Shown here piece after piece: positions 26,138 to 34,446 of a stretch of 64,000 nt of DNA. A program made the position numbers and the translations under genes. Positions within the stretch are counted from its first letter, which is position 1. Each line of letters opens with the position of its first letter. The notes below the pieces were generated by a model, which ran no database searches, had not been told where the DNA came from, and was given only the letters and a program-made list of their open reading frames with translations. Source of the stretch: Candidatus Eisenbacteria bacterium. Its GTDB lineage: Bacteria > Orphanbacterota > Orphanbacteria > Orphanbacterales > Orphanbacteraceae. Where the stretch lies: the NCBI GenBank assembly GCA_016930695.1, contig JAFGGD010000058.1:23870-87869 (forward strand). Direction: 5' to 3'.

Positions 26138-28360
26138 TCAGAAGGAAACCCGGACGCCGACCATGGGGAGCAGCGGCAGCATGCTCACGTCCTCGATCTT
26201 CACCGGGTTCTCGCTGGTGTCGTAAATCCGGAAGAACACGTTGTCGTGGTTCAGCACGTTGATGACTTGAATGTTCGGCTCGATGATCATCCCGCGCCAC
26301 TTCGTCGTCCGGTAGAGGCCGACGTCGAGGCGCTGATAGTCGGGAAGCCGGTAGGCGTTCATCTCGCCGTCCAAGGTGACGTCGTACTCGCGGCCGTTGA
26401 TGTCCCGCACGGTGTAGCGCCCGGCGGGGAGGGTGGCCGGTTGGCCGCTTCCGTACTTGAAGGCGACGCCGAGACGCCACTTCTCGCCCAGGGGGCGCTC
26501 CTGCATCAGCACGAAGTTGTGGCGCCGGTCGTAGTCCGTGTAGAACTCCTTGCCGTAGTTGTAGCCGTCGATCTCCCGCTTGGTCCATCCGAGGGAGTAA
26601 CCGAGCCATCCCTCGAAGCCGGCGTACCTGTTCCGGAGATAGAAGTCGCAGCCGTAGGCTTCCCCGTCGCCGCTGTCGAAGAGATCGCCCATCTTGGCGT
26701 CGCTCTCGACGAGCGAATTGCCGTACTCCTCGCTGAACTGCACCATGTTCCGGTACGGCTTGTAGTAGCCCTCCACCGAGAGGTCGAAGGTGGAATAGGG
26801 TCCCAGCTCGAAACCGAGGATGTAGTGGTCCGCGTTTCCGGGATCGAGGGTTTCGTCCACCGGGAACCACATGTCGGCGAATCCGGCGCCGTCCTCGGAG
26901 ACGAGGTTGAGGTATTGGTGATAGCGGCCGTAGGTGGCGTGCACCGCCAGCGCCTCGGTGAGGCGCCGCCGCACCGAAAGGCGCGGACCGGCGTTGAAGT
27001 AGCCGCCGTCGTTGTAGTAGTCGAGCCGGAGCCCCGCCTCCACGTCGACCAGCGGGCTCACCCGCCAGGTGTCCTGCACGTAAAGCGCCGAATAGTAGCC
27101 GTCGTAGTGGACGTTCAGATCCTCGTTCTCGTAGCCCCGCCGGAAGCGGAAGTCGAGCGCCTTCACTTCGCCGCCGAACTCGACCACGTGATTCGCCGAA
27201 GGGGTCCATGCGGCGTTCCCCTTGACGCAGACGTCGTCGATCTCGTTCTTCATCTCGAACTCGAGGTCCCGGAAGGCCATCGCCGCGGTGGAGCGGAAGC
27301 GGCTGTAGCCGATCATCAGGTTCGTGTAGAGCCGGCTCCCGAAGAGGTGTGTCCAGCGGAGGCTCGCCGCGGTGTTTCCCCACTCCATGAGCATGTCGAG
27401 CCCGGTCCGGTCCCAGTCGAGTTGGTCCAGCCCGTTGTAAAGGCTGAGCGAGGCGCGGTCGTTCTCGTCGATGTCCCAGTTCAGCTTGCCGTGGAGGTCG
27501 TAGAACTTGTAAGGGAGGTCGATGTCCATCGCTTTCGCGAGCTGCTCGATGTAGGTGTGGCGCGCCGAAACCATCCAGGAGCCCTTCGCCCACGGCCCCT
27601 CCACGGTCGCCGCCGAGGCGATGACGCTCGTCCGGATCGTCCCCTCCACTTCCTTCCGGTTGCCGTCCCGGTTGTGCACGTCCAGGAGCGACGAGAGCCG
27701 GCCGCCGTAGCGCGCCGGGAAGCCCGCCTTCTGCAGGTCCACCGTGCGGACCGCGTCGGTGTTGAATGTGCTGAAGAAGCCGAAGAGGTGGCTCGGGTTG
27801 TAGACGTCCGCGTCGTCCAGGAGGATCAGGTTCTGGTCCGGGCTGCCGCCGCGCACGTAAAGGCCGGCGGAGAAATCGGAGAGGGAGGCGACGCCGGGGA
27901 GCATCTGCACCGATCGGAGGAGGTCCGTCTCGATGATCGCCGGGATCCGGTTCAGCTCCTTCGTGGAGAGGGAGAGGCGCCGGTGGCGGACGCCGAGCAC
28001 TTCCTCCTCGGCGGTCACTTCGATCGCCTCCACCTCGTTTTCCCGCGGCGGGAGTTCCACGGTGAGGAGGATCTCGTCCTCCTCGGCGAGTTTCATCTCC
28101 CGCGTGACCGGCTCGTAGCCGACGTGCTGGAAGACGAGGACGTAGGTCCCCGCCGGGATGCCGGCGAGTGCGTAGTGTCCTTTCGTGTCGGCGATGCGCG
28201 CGTGCATCGTGCCGCGGAGAAAGACCTCCGCGTAGGCGAGCGGCTCGCCGTCGTCGGCCCCGTGTATGAAGCCGCTCACGGTGGCGGCCCGCCCCGCGTG
28301 AGGGGCGAGCAGGAGGAGCGCCGCCGCGATCAGCCGGTTCCGTTTTCCTTTCCCTGTCAT
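26138..28360 (-). CDS. TonB-dependent receptor with carboxypeptidase-regulatory domain
   Basis: A 740-residue outer-membrane receptor. After a signal peptide there is a carboxypeptidase D regulatory-like domain (VSGFIHGADDGEPLAYAEVFLRG...YEPVTREM), a plug domain (LLRSVQMLPGVASLSDFSAGLYVRGG...NLILLDDADVYNP) and a 22-strand barrel rich in aromatic residues to the C-terminus. No STN domain is seen. It imports an unidentified ligand using TonB energy; TonB/ExbBD are not in this window. I chose the ATG at 28360; one at 28372 is possible but overlaps the GGAGG SD. A sigma-54-type promoter lies upstream at 28478-28494. Confidence 0.92.
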   Translation of the reverse strand: MTGKGKRNRLIAAALLLLAPHAGRAATVSGFIHGADDGEPLAYAEVFLRGTMHARIADTKGHYALAGIPAGTYVLVFQHVGYEPVTREMKLAEEDEILLTVELPPRENEVEAIEVTAEEEVLGVRHRRLSLSTKELNRIPAIIETDLLRSVQMLPGVASLSDFSAGLYVRGGSPDQNLILLDDADVYNPSHLFGFFSTFNTDAVRTVDLQKAGFPARYGGRLSSLLDVHNRDGNRKEVEGTIRTSVIASAATVEGPWAKGSWMVSARHTYIEQLAKAMDIDLPYKFYDLHGKLNWDIDENDRASLSLYNGLDQLDWDRTGLDMLMEWGNTAASLRWTHLFGSRLYTNLMIGYSRFRSTAAMAFRDLEFEMKNEIDDVCVKGNAAWTPSANHVVEFGGEVKALDFRFRRGYENEDLNVHYDGYYSALYVQDTWRVSPLVDVEAGLRLDYYNDGGYFNAGPRLSVRRRLTEALAVHATYGRYHQYLNLVSEDGAGFADMWFPVDETLDPGNADHYILGFELGPYSTFDLSVEGYYKPYRNMVQFSEEYGNSLVESDAKMGDLFDSGDGEAYGCDFYLRNRYAGFEGWLGYSLGWTKREIDGYNYGKEFYTDYDRRHNFVLMQERPLGEKWRLGVAFKYGSGQPATLPAGRYTVRDINGREYDVTLDGEMNAYRLPDYQRLDVGLYRTTKWRGMIIEPNIQVINVLNHDNVFFRIYDTSENPVKIEDVSMLPLLPMVGVRVSF

Positions 28361-28792
28361 CGGGGGGTCCATCCTCCGTTCCGTCTTCCGTGCGTCGTCG
28401 ATGCCGGAAGATCCGTCCTTCGGCCCGTCCATTTCTCGCCGGTGGGGGCGGCGGCCATCGTCGTCACCTTCACACGACAGCAGGGATCGTGCCATACGAA
28501 CGGCTCCGCCGCGAGTCCCTTAGGGCTTGAATAGACGCGGGGAACGGCGATCTCGCCGCCGCCGCGCGGCCGGCTGTCGTGATTCGGCGACACGCACCCC
28601 GGGAGGAATCGCCACAGGTGGGGCGCCGCCGCACCGTATGCGCGTTCCGCTTTTTTTTAGTCGAGAGCCGGTGATATTGGTAATGTGCGGGCGAAGGACA
28701 TTCTTCCGGATCGATCGGGGGCGTCGCTTGGAGCGATCCCCGGGTCCGTGCCGGAAGGGTGGGAGTCCTATCCACGATGAGGAGGTGGTTCC
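28361..28792. other. Divergent intergenic region, TonB receptor / VWA gene
   Basis: These 432 bases hold no convincing gene. They contain the sigma-54-type promoter at 28478-28494 and a run of T residues near 28651 with an AT-rich patch (GTGATATTGGTAATG) that may be part of a plus-strand promoter for the VWA gene. Confidence 0.45.
28478..28494 (-). promoter_or_regulatory. Sigma-54-type promoter upstream of the TonB receptor
   Basis: The minus strand reads TGGCACGATCCCTGCTG: a perfect TGGCACG at -24 and GC at -12 with the required 10-base interval. It would give a leader of about 110 bases before the ATG at 28360. Confidence 0.55.
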
Positions 28793-30229
28793 ATGCGCGC
28801 TTTCCGGCCCGGATTTCTTGCCGTTTTGGTCTTCTTCCTCGTTGCGGCATCCGTCGCAGCGGAGGAGTTCCCCGAGGTCTTCTTCATTCTCGACGCGTCC
28901 GGAAGCATGTGGGGAGAAGCGGGTGAGGGGACCAAGATCGAGGCGGCGCGGGAGGTGCTCGGCCGGCTCGTGCCGGAGCTGCCCGCCGAGGTCCGGGTCG
29001 GGTTCGCCGCCTACGGACACCGGGAGAAGAAGGACTGCGGCGACGTGGAGATCCTCATGCCTCCGGGGAGCGACGACCGGACGGGGCTGGTCACGGCCGT
29101 TCAAGCGATCCACCCTCTCGGGATGACCCCGATCGCCGGTTCGCTGCGGATCGTTGCGTCGTCGATCGAAGGGCGCGCCGCGGAGACCACCATCGTTCTC
29201 GTGAGCGACGGGAAGGAGACGTGCGACGCCGACCCCTGCGCCGTGGCGGCGGATCTGAAGAAGGCGGGGGCGCGCTTCGTTCTGCACGTGGTCGGTTTCG
29301 ACGTGACCGATGAGGAGAAAGGACAACTCCTCTGCATCGCCGAGGCGGGGGGCGGGCGCTACTTCGCCGCCGGCGACGCGGAGGAGCTTCTCGCCGCGCT
29401 CCGGGAGGTGGGGGAGGAAGTCGCCGGCAAGGTGGAGGAGGTGAAGAGCACCCGCGTGAAAGCGTCCACCGGCCTCGGCAAGCTGCGCCTCCTTCTTCCC
29501 GAGGCTTCGGCGATTTCCCTGGGCGGGATCCGGATCTTGAAATCCGCCGACGGCGCGAAGGTGAAGGAGGCGGAGGTGGGCCCCGAGAGTCTCCACCCGC
29601 TCCTCGCCGGCGACTACCGTCTCGTTCTCCTCTTCGGCAACCCGAACTACAAGCCGCCGACGGAGGTCGAGATCGATCCCTTCACCGTCGCCGGCGGTGG
29701 GACGACGGAGGTCGTTCTCGGTTCGATCGGTTTCCGCGTCGACGAGGAACTGCCGGACCTGAACCTGGACGGCATCCTCCTCCGGAGGAGCGGCGAGGAG
29801 GATCTCCTCCTCGACCTCAACGTGGACGGCAACGACTACTACCTCTGGAAGGCGAAGCCGATCCCGGCGGGGCGTTACGATGTGCTTCTCCGGTATTACC
29901 GGTCCCCCGAACCGATGGTCCTCTTCGAGGGGGTGGAGGTCCGGGCGGGGGAGGAGACTCCTCTCGTCGTGAACACCGGCTTCGTGCTGACCCCCCCCGC
30001 CTCGGGCGGAGTGACCGGATGGGATCTGGTCCCCGCCGGGGGATCGGAACCGATCATTCAGGTGCGCCGCGGCTGGGACAACCAGGAACCTCTCTGGCGG
30101 CGTTTCGTCGTCCCTCCCGGAACGTACGACCTGATGCTCCATCTGGACGGGATGGAGGAGCCCCTTCCGGCGGGCCAAGGGATCCGTATCGAAGCGGGTG
30201 AGACGATGGAGTTCGATTCCGGGCTCTGA
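28793..30229 (+). CDS. Secreted von Willebrand factor A-domain protein
   Basis: A 478-residue exported protein. The signal peptide ends near VAAEE. The VWA domain spans about residues 26-215 with a complete MIDAS start (DASGS, residues 34-38), a conserved Thr region (GMTPIAGSL) and VSDGKETC. It is followed by three beta-rich segments of about 80 residues each (LRLLLPEASAISLGG..., DLNLDGILLRR...). Such proteins bind ligands through a metal ion or act in envelope assembly. GAGGAGG precedes the ATG. It is not in an obvious operon; the downstream gene is 185 bases away. Confidence 0.9.
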   Translation: MRAFRPGFLAVLVFFLVAASVAAEEFPEVFFILDASGSMWGEAGEGTKIEAAREVLGRLVPELPAEVRVGFAAYGHREKKDCGDVEILMPPGSDDRTGLVTAVQAIHPLGMTPIAGSLRIVASSIEGRAAETTIVLVSDGKETCDADPCAVAADLKKAGARFVLHVVGFDVTDEEKGQLLCIAEAGGGRYFAAGDAEELLAALREVGEEVAGKVEEVKSTRVKASTGLGKLRLLLPEASAISLGGIRILKSADGAKVKEAEVGPESLHPLLAGDYRLVLLFGNPNYKPPTEVEIDPFTVAGGGTTEVVLGSIGFRVDEELPDLNLDGILLRRSGEEDLLLDLNVDGNDYYLWKAKPIPAGRYDVLLRYYRSPEPMVLFEGVEVRAGEETPLVVNTGFVLTPPASGGVTGWDLVPAGGSEPIIQVRRGWDNQEPLWRRFVVPPGTYDLMLHLDGMEEPLPAGQGIRIEAGETMEFDSGL

Positions 30230-30289
30230 TCCGTTGAAGGGGGAGATTCCTCTACACCGGCGTCGTCCCGGGCGCCGCCCGCGGGACCG

Positions 30290-30317
30290 GGCGCTCCGAT
30301 CTCCCCGCCGGAGCGCC
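30290..30317 (+). terminator. Hairpin after the VWA gene
   Basis: GGCGCTCC / GGAGCGCC form an 8-bp stem with a 12-base loop about 60 bases after the stop. No T run follows, so termination is uncertain. The rest of the 185-base gap shows only the SD GGAGGA of the next gene. Confidence 0.3.
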
Positions 30318-30414
30318 CCCCGCCTTCTTCCACGAAGCCCTCAAGATCCGCGGCGCTCCTGCCGATCCATGGGACAGACGCGATAAACCATCCCTGTCTT
30401 GGAGGATCTTCGCG

Positions 30415-31398
30415 ATGTTCCGTGGTTTTTCGATCGCCCTCGTTCTCACGGCCGTCCTTCTGCCCGGCGCCGCCGCGGCCGGGTCCGGCGTCGACCCCTT
30501 TCTCTTCTTCAATGTTTTCAGCCTGGGCGACATCGGGAGCGCCGCCTCTCCTTATCACAGCGACTATCAGGGGATCGGCGGCTGCGCCGGCTCCGCGTGG
30601 TTCAGCGGGATGTCCCTGAACGACGTCGGGCCCGTTCCCGGCGACTTCGCTTTCTTCGCGGGGGAAACATTTACGTTTACGGGAGCGGTGAACAACGGCG
30701 GCGTCGAGGCGGGGGGAGACGTTTTCCTCACGGGAGTGAGCGTGCAGGGGGACGTGGTTTCCGGCGGGGACGTGACCGGCTCGGGAGGAAGCGTGAACGG
30801 CGATCTGACCGCGGCGGGAACGGCGACGCTCACCGCCCTCACCGTTTCGGGAGCTGTTTCCGAAGGGATCCCCTTCACGCCCACGGTCGACCCGGACGCC
30901 GTCTCCTCTTTCCTGCTCGCCCGCTCGACCTACTACGGAGCGCTGCCGGCGACCGGCTCCCCCTTCGTCGGCGGCCAGGTGGCTTTCAACGGCGCAGCCG
31001 GAACGAACGTGTTCGACGTGGACGCCTCGGCGATCGACGCCGCATGGGGGGTCGCCGTCGTCGCGCCCGCCGAGGCCACGGTCATCGTGAACGTCCGCGG
31101 CACCGCCGGTGCGATCACCAACATGGACTGGCAGGTGAGCGGCGGCATTCCGCTCGACCACCTGCTGATTCACTTCCCCGAGGCGGACTCTCTCCGCATC
31201 ACCGGCGTCGCGGTGCGCGGCAACATCCTCGCGCCTCACGCCATCTGCGATTTCCCCTCCGGGCTCGTGACCGGCGGGCTTTGGGTCGGCGAACTCCGGG
31301 GAGGCGGCCAGGTGAACCACGGCTTCTTCACCGAACCGCAGCCGCCCACGTCGGTGCGGAGCGCCTCCTGGGGATCGGTGAAACGGATGTTCCGTTGA
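30415..31398 (+). CDS. Choice-of-anchor A family secreted protein
   Basis: A 327-residue exported protein. After a signal peptide (LLPGAAAAG) the body follows the choice-of-anchor A pattern: FNVFSLGDI near the start, then an Asn/Gly/Val-rich beta region with repeated GDV/GGDV turns (VEAGGDVFLTG, VQGDVVSGGDVTG), and a C-terminal NILAPHAICDFPSGLVTGGLWVGEL. In this family the domain is normally joined to a sorting signal, but here the protein ends within 30 residues of the domain with no LPXTG, PEP-CTERM or FlgD-like tag. It is likely an adhesion or surface-layer protein. GGAGGA precedes the ATG. Confidence 0.85.
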   Translation: MFRGFSIALVLTAVLLPGAAAAGSGVDPFLFFNVFSLGDIGSAASPYHSDYQGIGGCAGSAWFSGMSLNDVGPVPGDFAFFAGETFTFTGAVNNGGVEAGGDVFLTGVSVQGDVVSGGDVTGSGGSVNGDLTAAGTATLTALTVSGAVSEGIPFTPTVDPDAVSSFLLARSTYYGALPATGSPFVGGQVAFNGAAGTNVFDVDASAIDAAWGVAVVAPAEATVIVNVRGTAGAITNMDWQVSGGIPLDHLLIHFPEADSLRITGVAVRGNILAPHAICDFPSGLVTGGLWVGELRGGGQVNHGFFTEPQPPTSVRSASWGSVKRMFR

Positions 31399-31400
31399 TC

Positions 31401-32159
31401 CTAAAGGGCGCCGAGCCGCCTCAGCATTTCCCGGCCGTTCTCGTTTTCGGGATTCCTCGCGATCGATTCCCGGTAGTGCCGAACCGCCGCTTCCCGGTCG
31501 CCGCGGGTCATGTACGCCTCGGCGAGGCTATCGTGTGCGTTCCACGATTCGGGAAATTTCTCCACGTTGATCCGGAGGACGGCGATCGCCTCCTCCGCGC
31601 GCCCCTCCCCGAGAAGGCGGTAGCCCAGAACGTTCAGCGCGTATTCGGAGAAGATGTACCGGTTTCCCGGATTTCGGCGGATTTCGTCGAGCATCCCTTT
31701 CGAATCCTCGATGGATGAACCGTCGAGGGCCGCCGCGATCGCGTTCGCCCCGTCCTCGTGGTGCGCCCGCCAGAAAGCGGGGAACATGCGCCCCTCGTGG
31801 TCTTCCGCGACCCAGTCCCGGCCGTTTTCCCGGTACGGTTCCCAATCCTTGACGTAAGAGAAAGAGCTGTCGATGGAGAGACGGCCGAGCGCCGTCTCAT
31901 AGTCCCATCCCTCCGCCGCCGTCCTCTCGATCGCACTCCAAAGATCCCGGATGTAACGCCGCCTCTGCTCGATCTCCGTGCGGGGCGTGGGACCGTCCCA
32001 GCCGCCGCACAGCACCCACGGGTGATCCACGTCACCGTCCAGCAGGTCCTCCATCACCGACGTCCAACGGGGGACGTCCGGAGCGATGCCCGACCCGGGG
32101 ATGGGGGCGAGGTGCAAGGCGTTGAAGGGGAGAAACGAAACGGGCTTTGTTCCGCGACG
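31401..32159 (-). pseudogene. 5'-truncated copy of an MBL-fold/TPR hydrolase gene
   Basis: The translated region matches the C-terminal half of the intact 43245-44636 protein. Both share DVPRW, the region after the metallo-beta-lactamase core, and a nearly identical end (FPESWNA-DSLAE-YMTRGD--AA-RHYR-SI; about 75% over the last 49 residues). The whole metal-binding N-terminal domain is missing. The frame begins after an in-frame TAG at 32160-32162, and no SD precedes the only possible TTG start (32117). It is therefore probably a remnant rather than an expressed gene. The translated TPR tail could still be made as a short protein if a non-ATG start is used. The stop is 2 bases from the end of the convergent anchor-A gene. 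Confidence 0.75.
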
Positions 32160-32317
32160 CTATTCTCCGGCGCCGAGACCGGAGAGAGTCGCGAGTCTCG
32201 TTGCGGGACGGATCGTGCATTCTTGTTCTCCTGGTTGCGGGATCGAGACTCTCCACGGGGGCGCTCATCGATCCTCTCTCCGTTGCGCGAATCCGCCGCG
32301 GGCGCCGCCGGATCTCC

Positions 32318-32346
32318 TTCCCTATCGGACGCCGGATTCGTATAGT
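32318..32346 (+). promoter_or_regulatory. Sigma-70-type promoter for the lipoprotein at 32459
   Basis: TTCCCT, a 17-base spacer and TATAGT lie about 110 bases before the ATG. The interval 32160-32458 otherwise shows no gene. Confidence 0.4.
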
Positions 32347-32458
32347 GGCCCATGAGCGTAGGCTGGCGGATCGAACGGTCCTCCCGGCCCCGGCCCCGCC
32401 TTCCGGCTCCCACCCGAGGAATCGGGCCGATCATCAACGATTCACGGAGGTATACCTC

Positions 32459-33205
32459 ATGGCGTGTCGTTGGAATGGGAGCGTGGCCGCCGCCTGGATC
32501 GCCACGGCGGCCGCCTGGATCGCGCTGTACAGCCTCCCCGGCTGCGGCGTGGAGGAGACGCCCGCCGGGTCGAGCAACCGGAATCCGGTGATCGATTCCG
32601 TCACCGTCCACCCCGACACGGTTCTCAAAGGGGAGCGGGACACGGTGGAGGTGGTGGTTTACGCCTACGACCCCGACGGCGATTCTCTTACCTACAGCTT
32701 CTCCAGTGGTGGTGGACCGATCTACCTGACCGGGACGCGATCGCGGATCTTCTGGTTGCCTCCGGACACGCTCGGGCCCTGGACGATGCTCGCCTCCGCG
32801 ATGGACGGCCGGGACGGCGTCGCCTCCCGCGCGGCCACGGTGATCGTCACGGAGTTGCCGACCGGCCTCTCCGGCACGGTGCAGCTCGCCGTCGGCGCGC
32901 CGGGAACGATGATCGGCGCCCGCCTCTATCTCTTCGACAGTCTCGACGACTTCGAACATCGGCGGGACTTCATGAAGATCTGGATCCCCGAGACCTCCCC
33001 CGCCACGTACAACTTCACGATCGCCAACCTGCGTCCCGGCGCGTATTACCTCGACGTCTGGAAGGATCTCGACGAGGACCAGGAGTTGGGCCCGGACGAT
33101 CTGTACGGCCTCTACGGCACGGGTCGTCCCCCCAACGCCCAACCGCAGGCCGCCCAGGTGATCCAGAACCGCATCACCCGTCTCGGGATCCTTACCGTGG
33201 AATAG
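32459..33205 (+). CDS. Lipoprotein with Ig/cadherin-like domain, function unknown
   Basis: A 248-residue protein with a signal peptide and lipobox (SLPGCG). An Ig-like domain follows with the pattern NPVIDSVTVHPDTVLKGERDTVEVVVYAYDPDGDSLTYSF, typical of PKD/cadherin-like modules, then a C-terminal beta domain with LRPGAYYLDVWKDLDEDQ. A GTVQLA...GARLYLF segment resembles a carboxypeptidase-regulatory/SusE-like fold. The ATG at 32459 follows CGGAGG. It is followed by the ECF sigma cassette after a 131-base gap with its own promoter, so it is probably a separate unit. Confidence 0.75.
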   Translation: MACRWNGSVAAAWIATAAAWIALYSLPGCGVEETPAGSSNRNPVIDSVTVHPDTVLKGERDTVEVVVYAYDPDGDSLTYSFSSGGGPIYLTGTRSRIFWLPPDTLGPWTMLASAMDGRDGVASRAATVIVTELPTGLSGTVQLAVGAPGTMIGARLYLFDSLDDFEHRRDFMKIWIPETSPATYNFTIANLRPGAYYLDVWKDLDEDQELGPDDLYGLYGTGRPPNAQPQAAQVIQNRITRLGILTVE

Positions 33206-33278
33206 GGCCGCCATTCTCTTTCGGGAATCTCCACGACGCCGGCGCGTTCCCGGACGGGCGTGTTTTTTCGCGTGCCCC

Positions 33279-33306
33279 GCAACCCTTTCGTCGCGTCCGG
33301 CGACTC
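33279..33306 (+). promoter_or_regulatory. ECF-type promoter of the sigma factor operon
   Basis: GCAACC, a 16-base spacer and CGACTC lie about 30 bases before the sigma factor ATG. The AAC core at -35 and the CG-rich -10 are the pattern used by many ECF sigma factors, suggesting autoregulation. Confidence 0.45.
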
Positions 33307-33336
33307 AGGGGTGAAGGGAACGGTGAAGGACCTCAC

Positions 33337-33867
33337 ATGCGCGAAGACAGGAAGCTGGTCGAAGCGGTCCGCTTCGGCGGGGACGAGGACGCGTTCCGCC
33401 GGCTGTACCGCCGGCACACGCCGCGGTTGTACGCCTTCTCGTCCCGCTTTCTCGGCGGCGAGGGGCCGGAGGCGGAGGACGCGGTTCAGGAGACGTGGAT
33501 CCGCGCCTGCCGGGGGCTGGACCGTTTCCGCTGGGAGGCCGCCTTCCCGACGTGGCTCACGGGGATCGCGATCCGCGTCTGTCGGGACCGGATCCGAAAG
33601 CGGGCCCGGGAGAGGACGGAGCCGCTCGAAAACGCACCCGAAGGATCCGCCGCCGGAAACCCGCTCGTGCGGATCGACCTGGAAAGGGCGGTCGCGTCGC
33701 TTTCCGGCGCGGACCGCGAGGTGCTCCTCCTGCATGATCTGGAAGGATGGAAGCACCGCGAGATCGCCGCGTGCCTCGGAATCTCCGAGGGGACTTCGAA
33801 GAGCCGTCTCAGTCGGTCGCGCGCCCGGATTCGATCCCTTCTGCGAGAAGAGGGAGAAGAACGATGA
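33337..33867 (+). CDS. ECF (extracytoplasmic function) RNA polymerase sigma factor
   Basis: A 176-residue sigma-70 family factor. Region 2 spans about residues 20-85 (FRRLYRRHTPRLYAFSSRFLGGEGPEAEDAVQETWIRA). Region 4 is at the C-terminus (LSGADREVLLLHDLEGWKHREIAACLGISEGTSKSRLSRSRARIRSLL). Regions 1 and 3 are absent, as expected for ECF type. The ATG at 33337 gives the family length. Its stop overlaps the start of the next gene (ATGA), so sigma and anti-sigma are translationally coupled. A PDZ protein and an S41 peptidase follow. Confidence 0.95.
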   Translation: MREDRKLVEAVRFGGDEDAFRRLYRRHTPRLYAFSSRFLGGEGPEAEDAVQETWIRACRGLDRFRWEAAFPTWLTGIAIRVCRDRIRKRARERTEPLENAPEGSAAGNPLVRIDLERAVASLSGADREVLLLHDLEGWKHREIAACLGISEGTSKSRLSRSRARIRSLLREEGEER

Positions 33868-34412
33868 ACCGAAACGACGAAATCGGGGACGAGGGGAATC
33901 CCCTCGATCGGCTCCCGCGGGAGATGGATCCCGGTCCTCACCTGGAGGAGCGGGTCGTTCGCGCCCTCCGCGCCGAGGGCATTCTCCGCCGGAAGAGTGG
34001 CGGGCGGCCCCTCCGGGTTCCGCTTCTGGCGGCCGCGGCGGCGGCCGCGGCGGTCGCGATCGCCTGGGGTGGTTTCACGGCCGGTTACCGGACCGGCGCC
34101 CGGCAGGCGATGAATCTGGCGCGGGAGATGCGGGAAGAGGACGGCCGGCGCGTCGCGGAGCAGGTCCAAAGAGCGGGATCGGCCTATCTGGCCGCGCTGG
34201 CGGTGCTGGCGCGAACCGGTTCGGGTGATCCCGCCGCGCGGGATCAGGGGCGGGAGGCGGCCGTGGCCGTTCTCTACGCCGCCGCGCATCGCGTGGCGGA
34301 CCTCGCCCCGGAGGATCCGGCCCTTCAAAGCATCGCCTTGCTCCTTTCCGGGGGGGCGGAGAACGATTCGTCCGGCACGGGACCGGAGGGGGACGGTTTG
34401 GTTTGGTTCTAA
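33864..34412 (+). CDS. Probable membrane-bound anti-sigma factor
   Basis: A 182-residue protein with a cytoplasmic N-terminal half, one transmembrane segment (about residues 49-66, PLLAAAAAAAAVAIAWGGF) and a periplasmic domain rich in Ala and charged helices. It lacks the HxxxCxxC motif of zinc anti-sigma factors. The assignment rests on the 4-base overlap with the ECF sigma gene and on the single-span layout. It would hold the sigma factor at the membrane until an envelope signal releases it. Confidence 0.7.
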   Translation: MNRNDEIGDEGNPLDRLPREMDPGPHLEERVVRALRAEGILRRKSGGRPLRVPLLAAAAAAAAVAIAWGGFTAGYRTGARQAMNLAREMREEDGRRVAEQVQRAGSAYLAALAVLARTGSGDPAARDQGREAAVAVLYAAAHRVADLAPEDPALQSIALLLSGGAENDSSGTGPEGDGLVWF

Positions 34413-34446
34413 ACTCATTCGGCCTTGAAGGCTTTGGAGCCGGGAG

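Noticed and set aside
26138..28360. TonB receptor at 26 kb as a SusC partner for the glycan locus
   Set aside because: It is 17 kb away, lacks a SusD-like neighbour, is paired with a DUF4249-like lipoprotein, and has its own promoter. No glycan genes are next to it.
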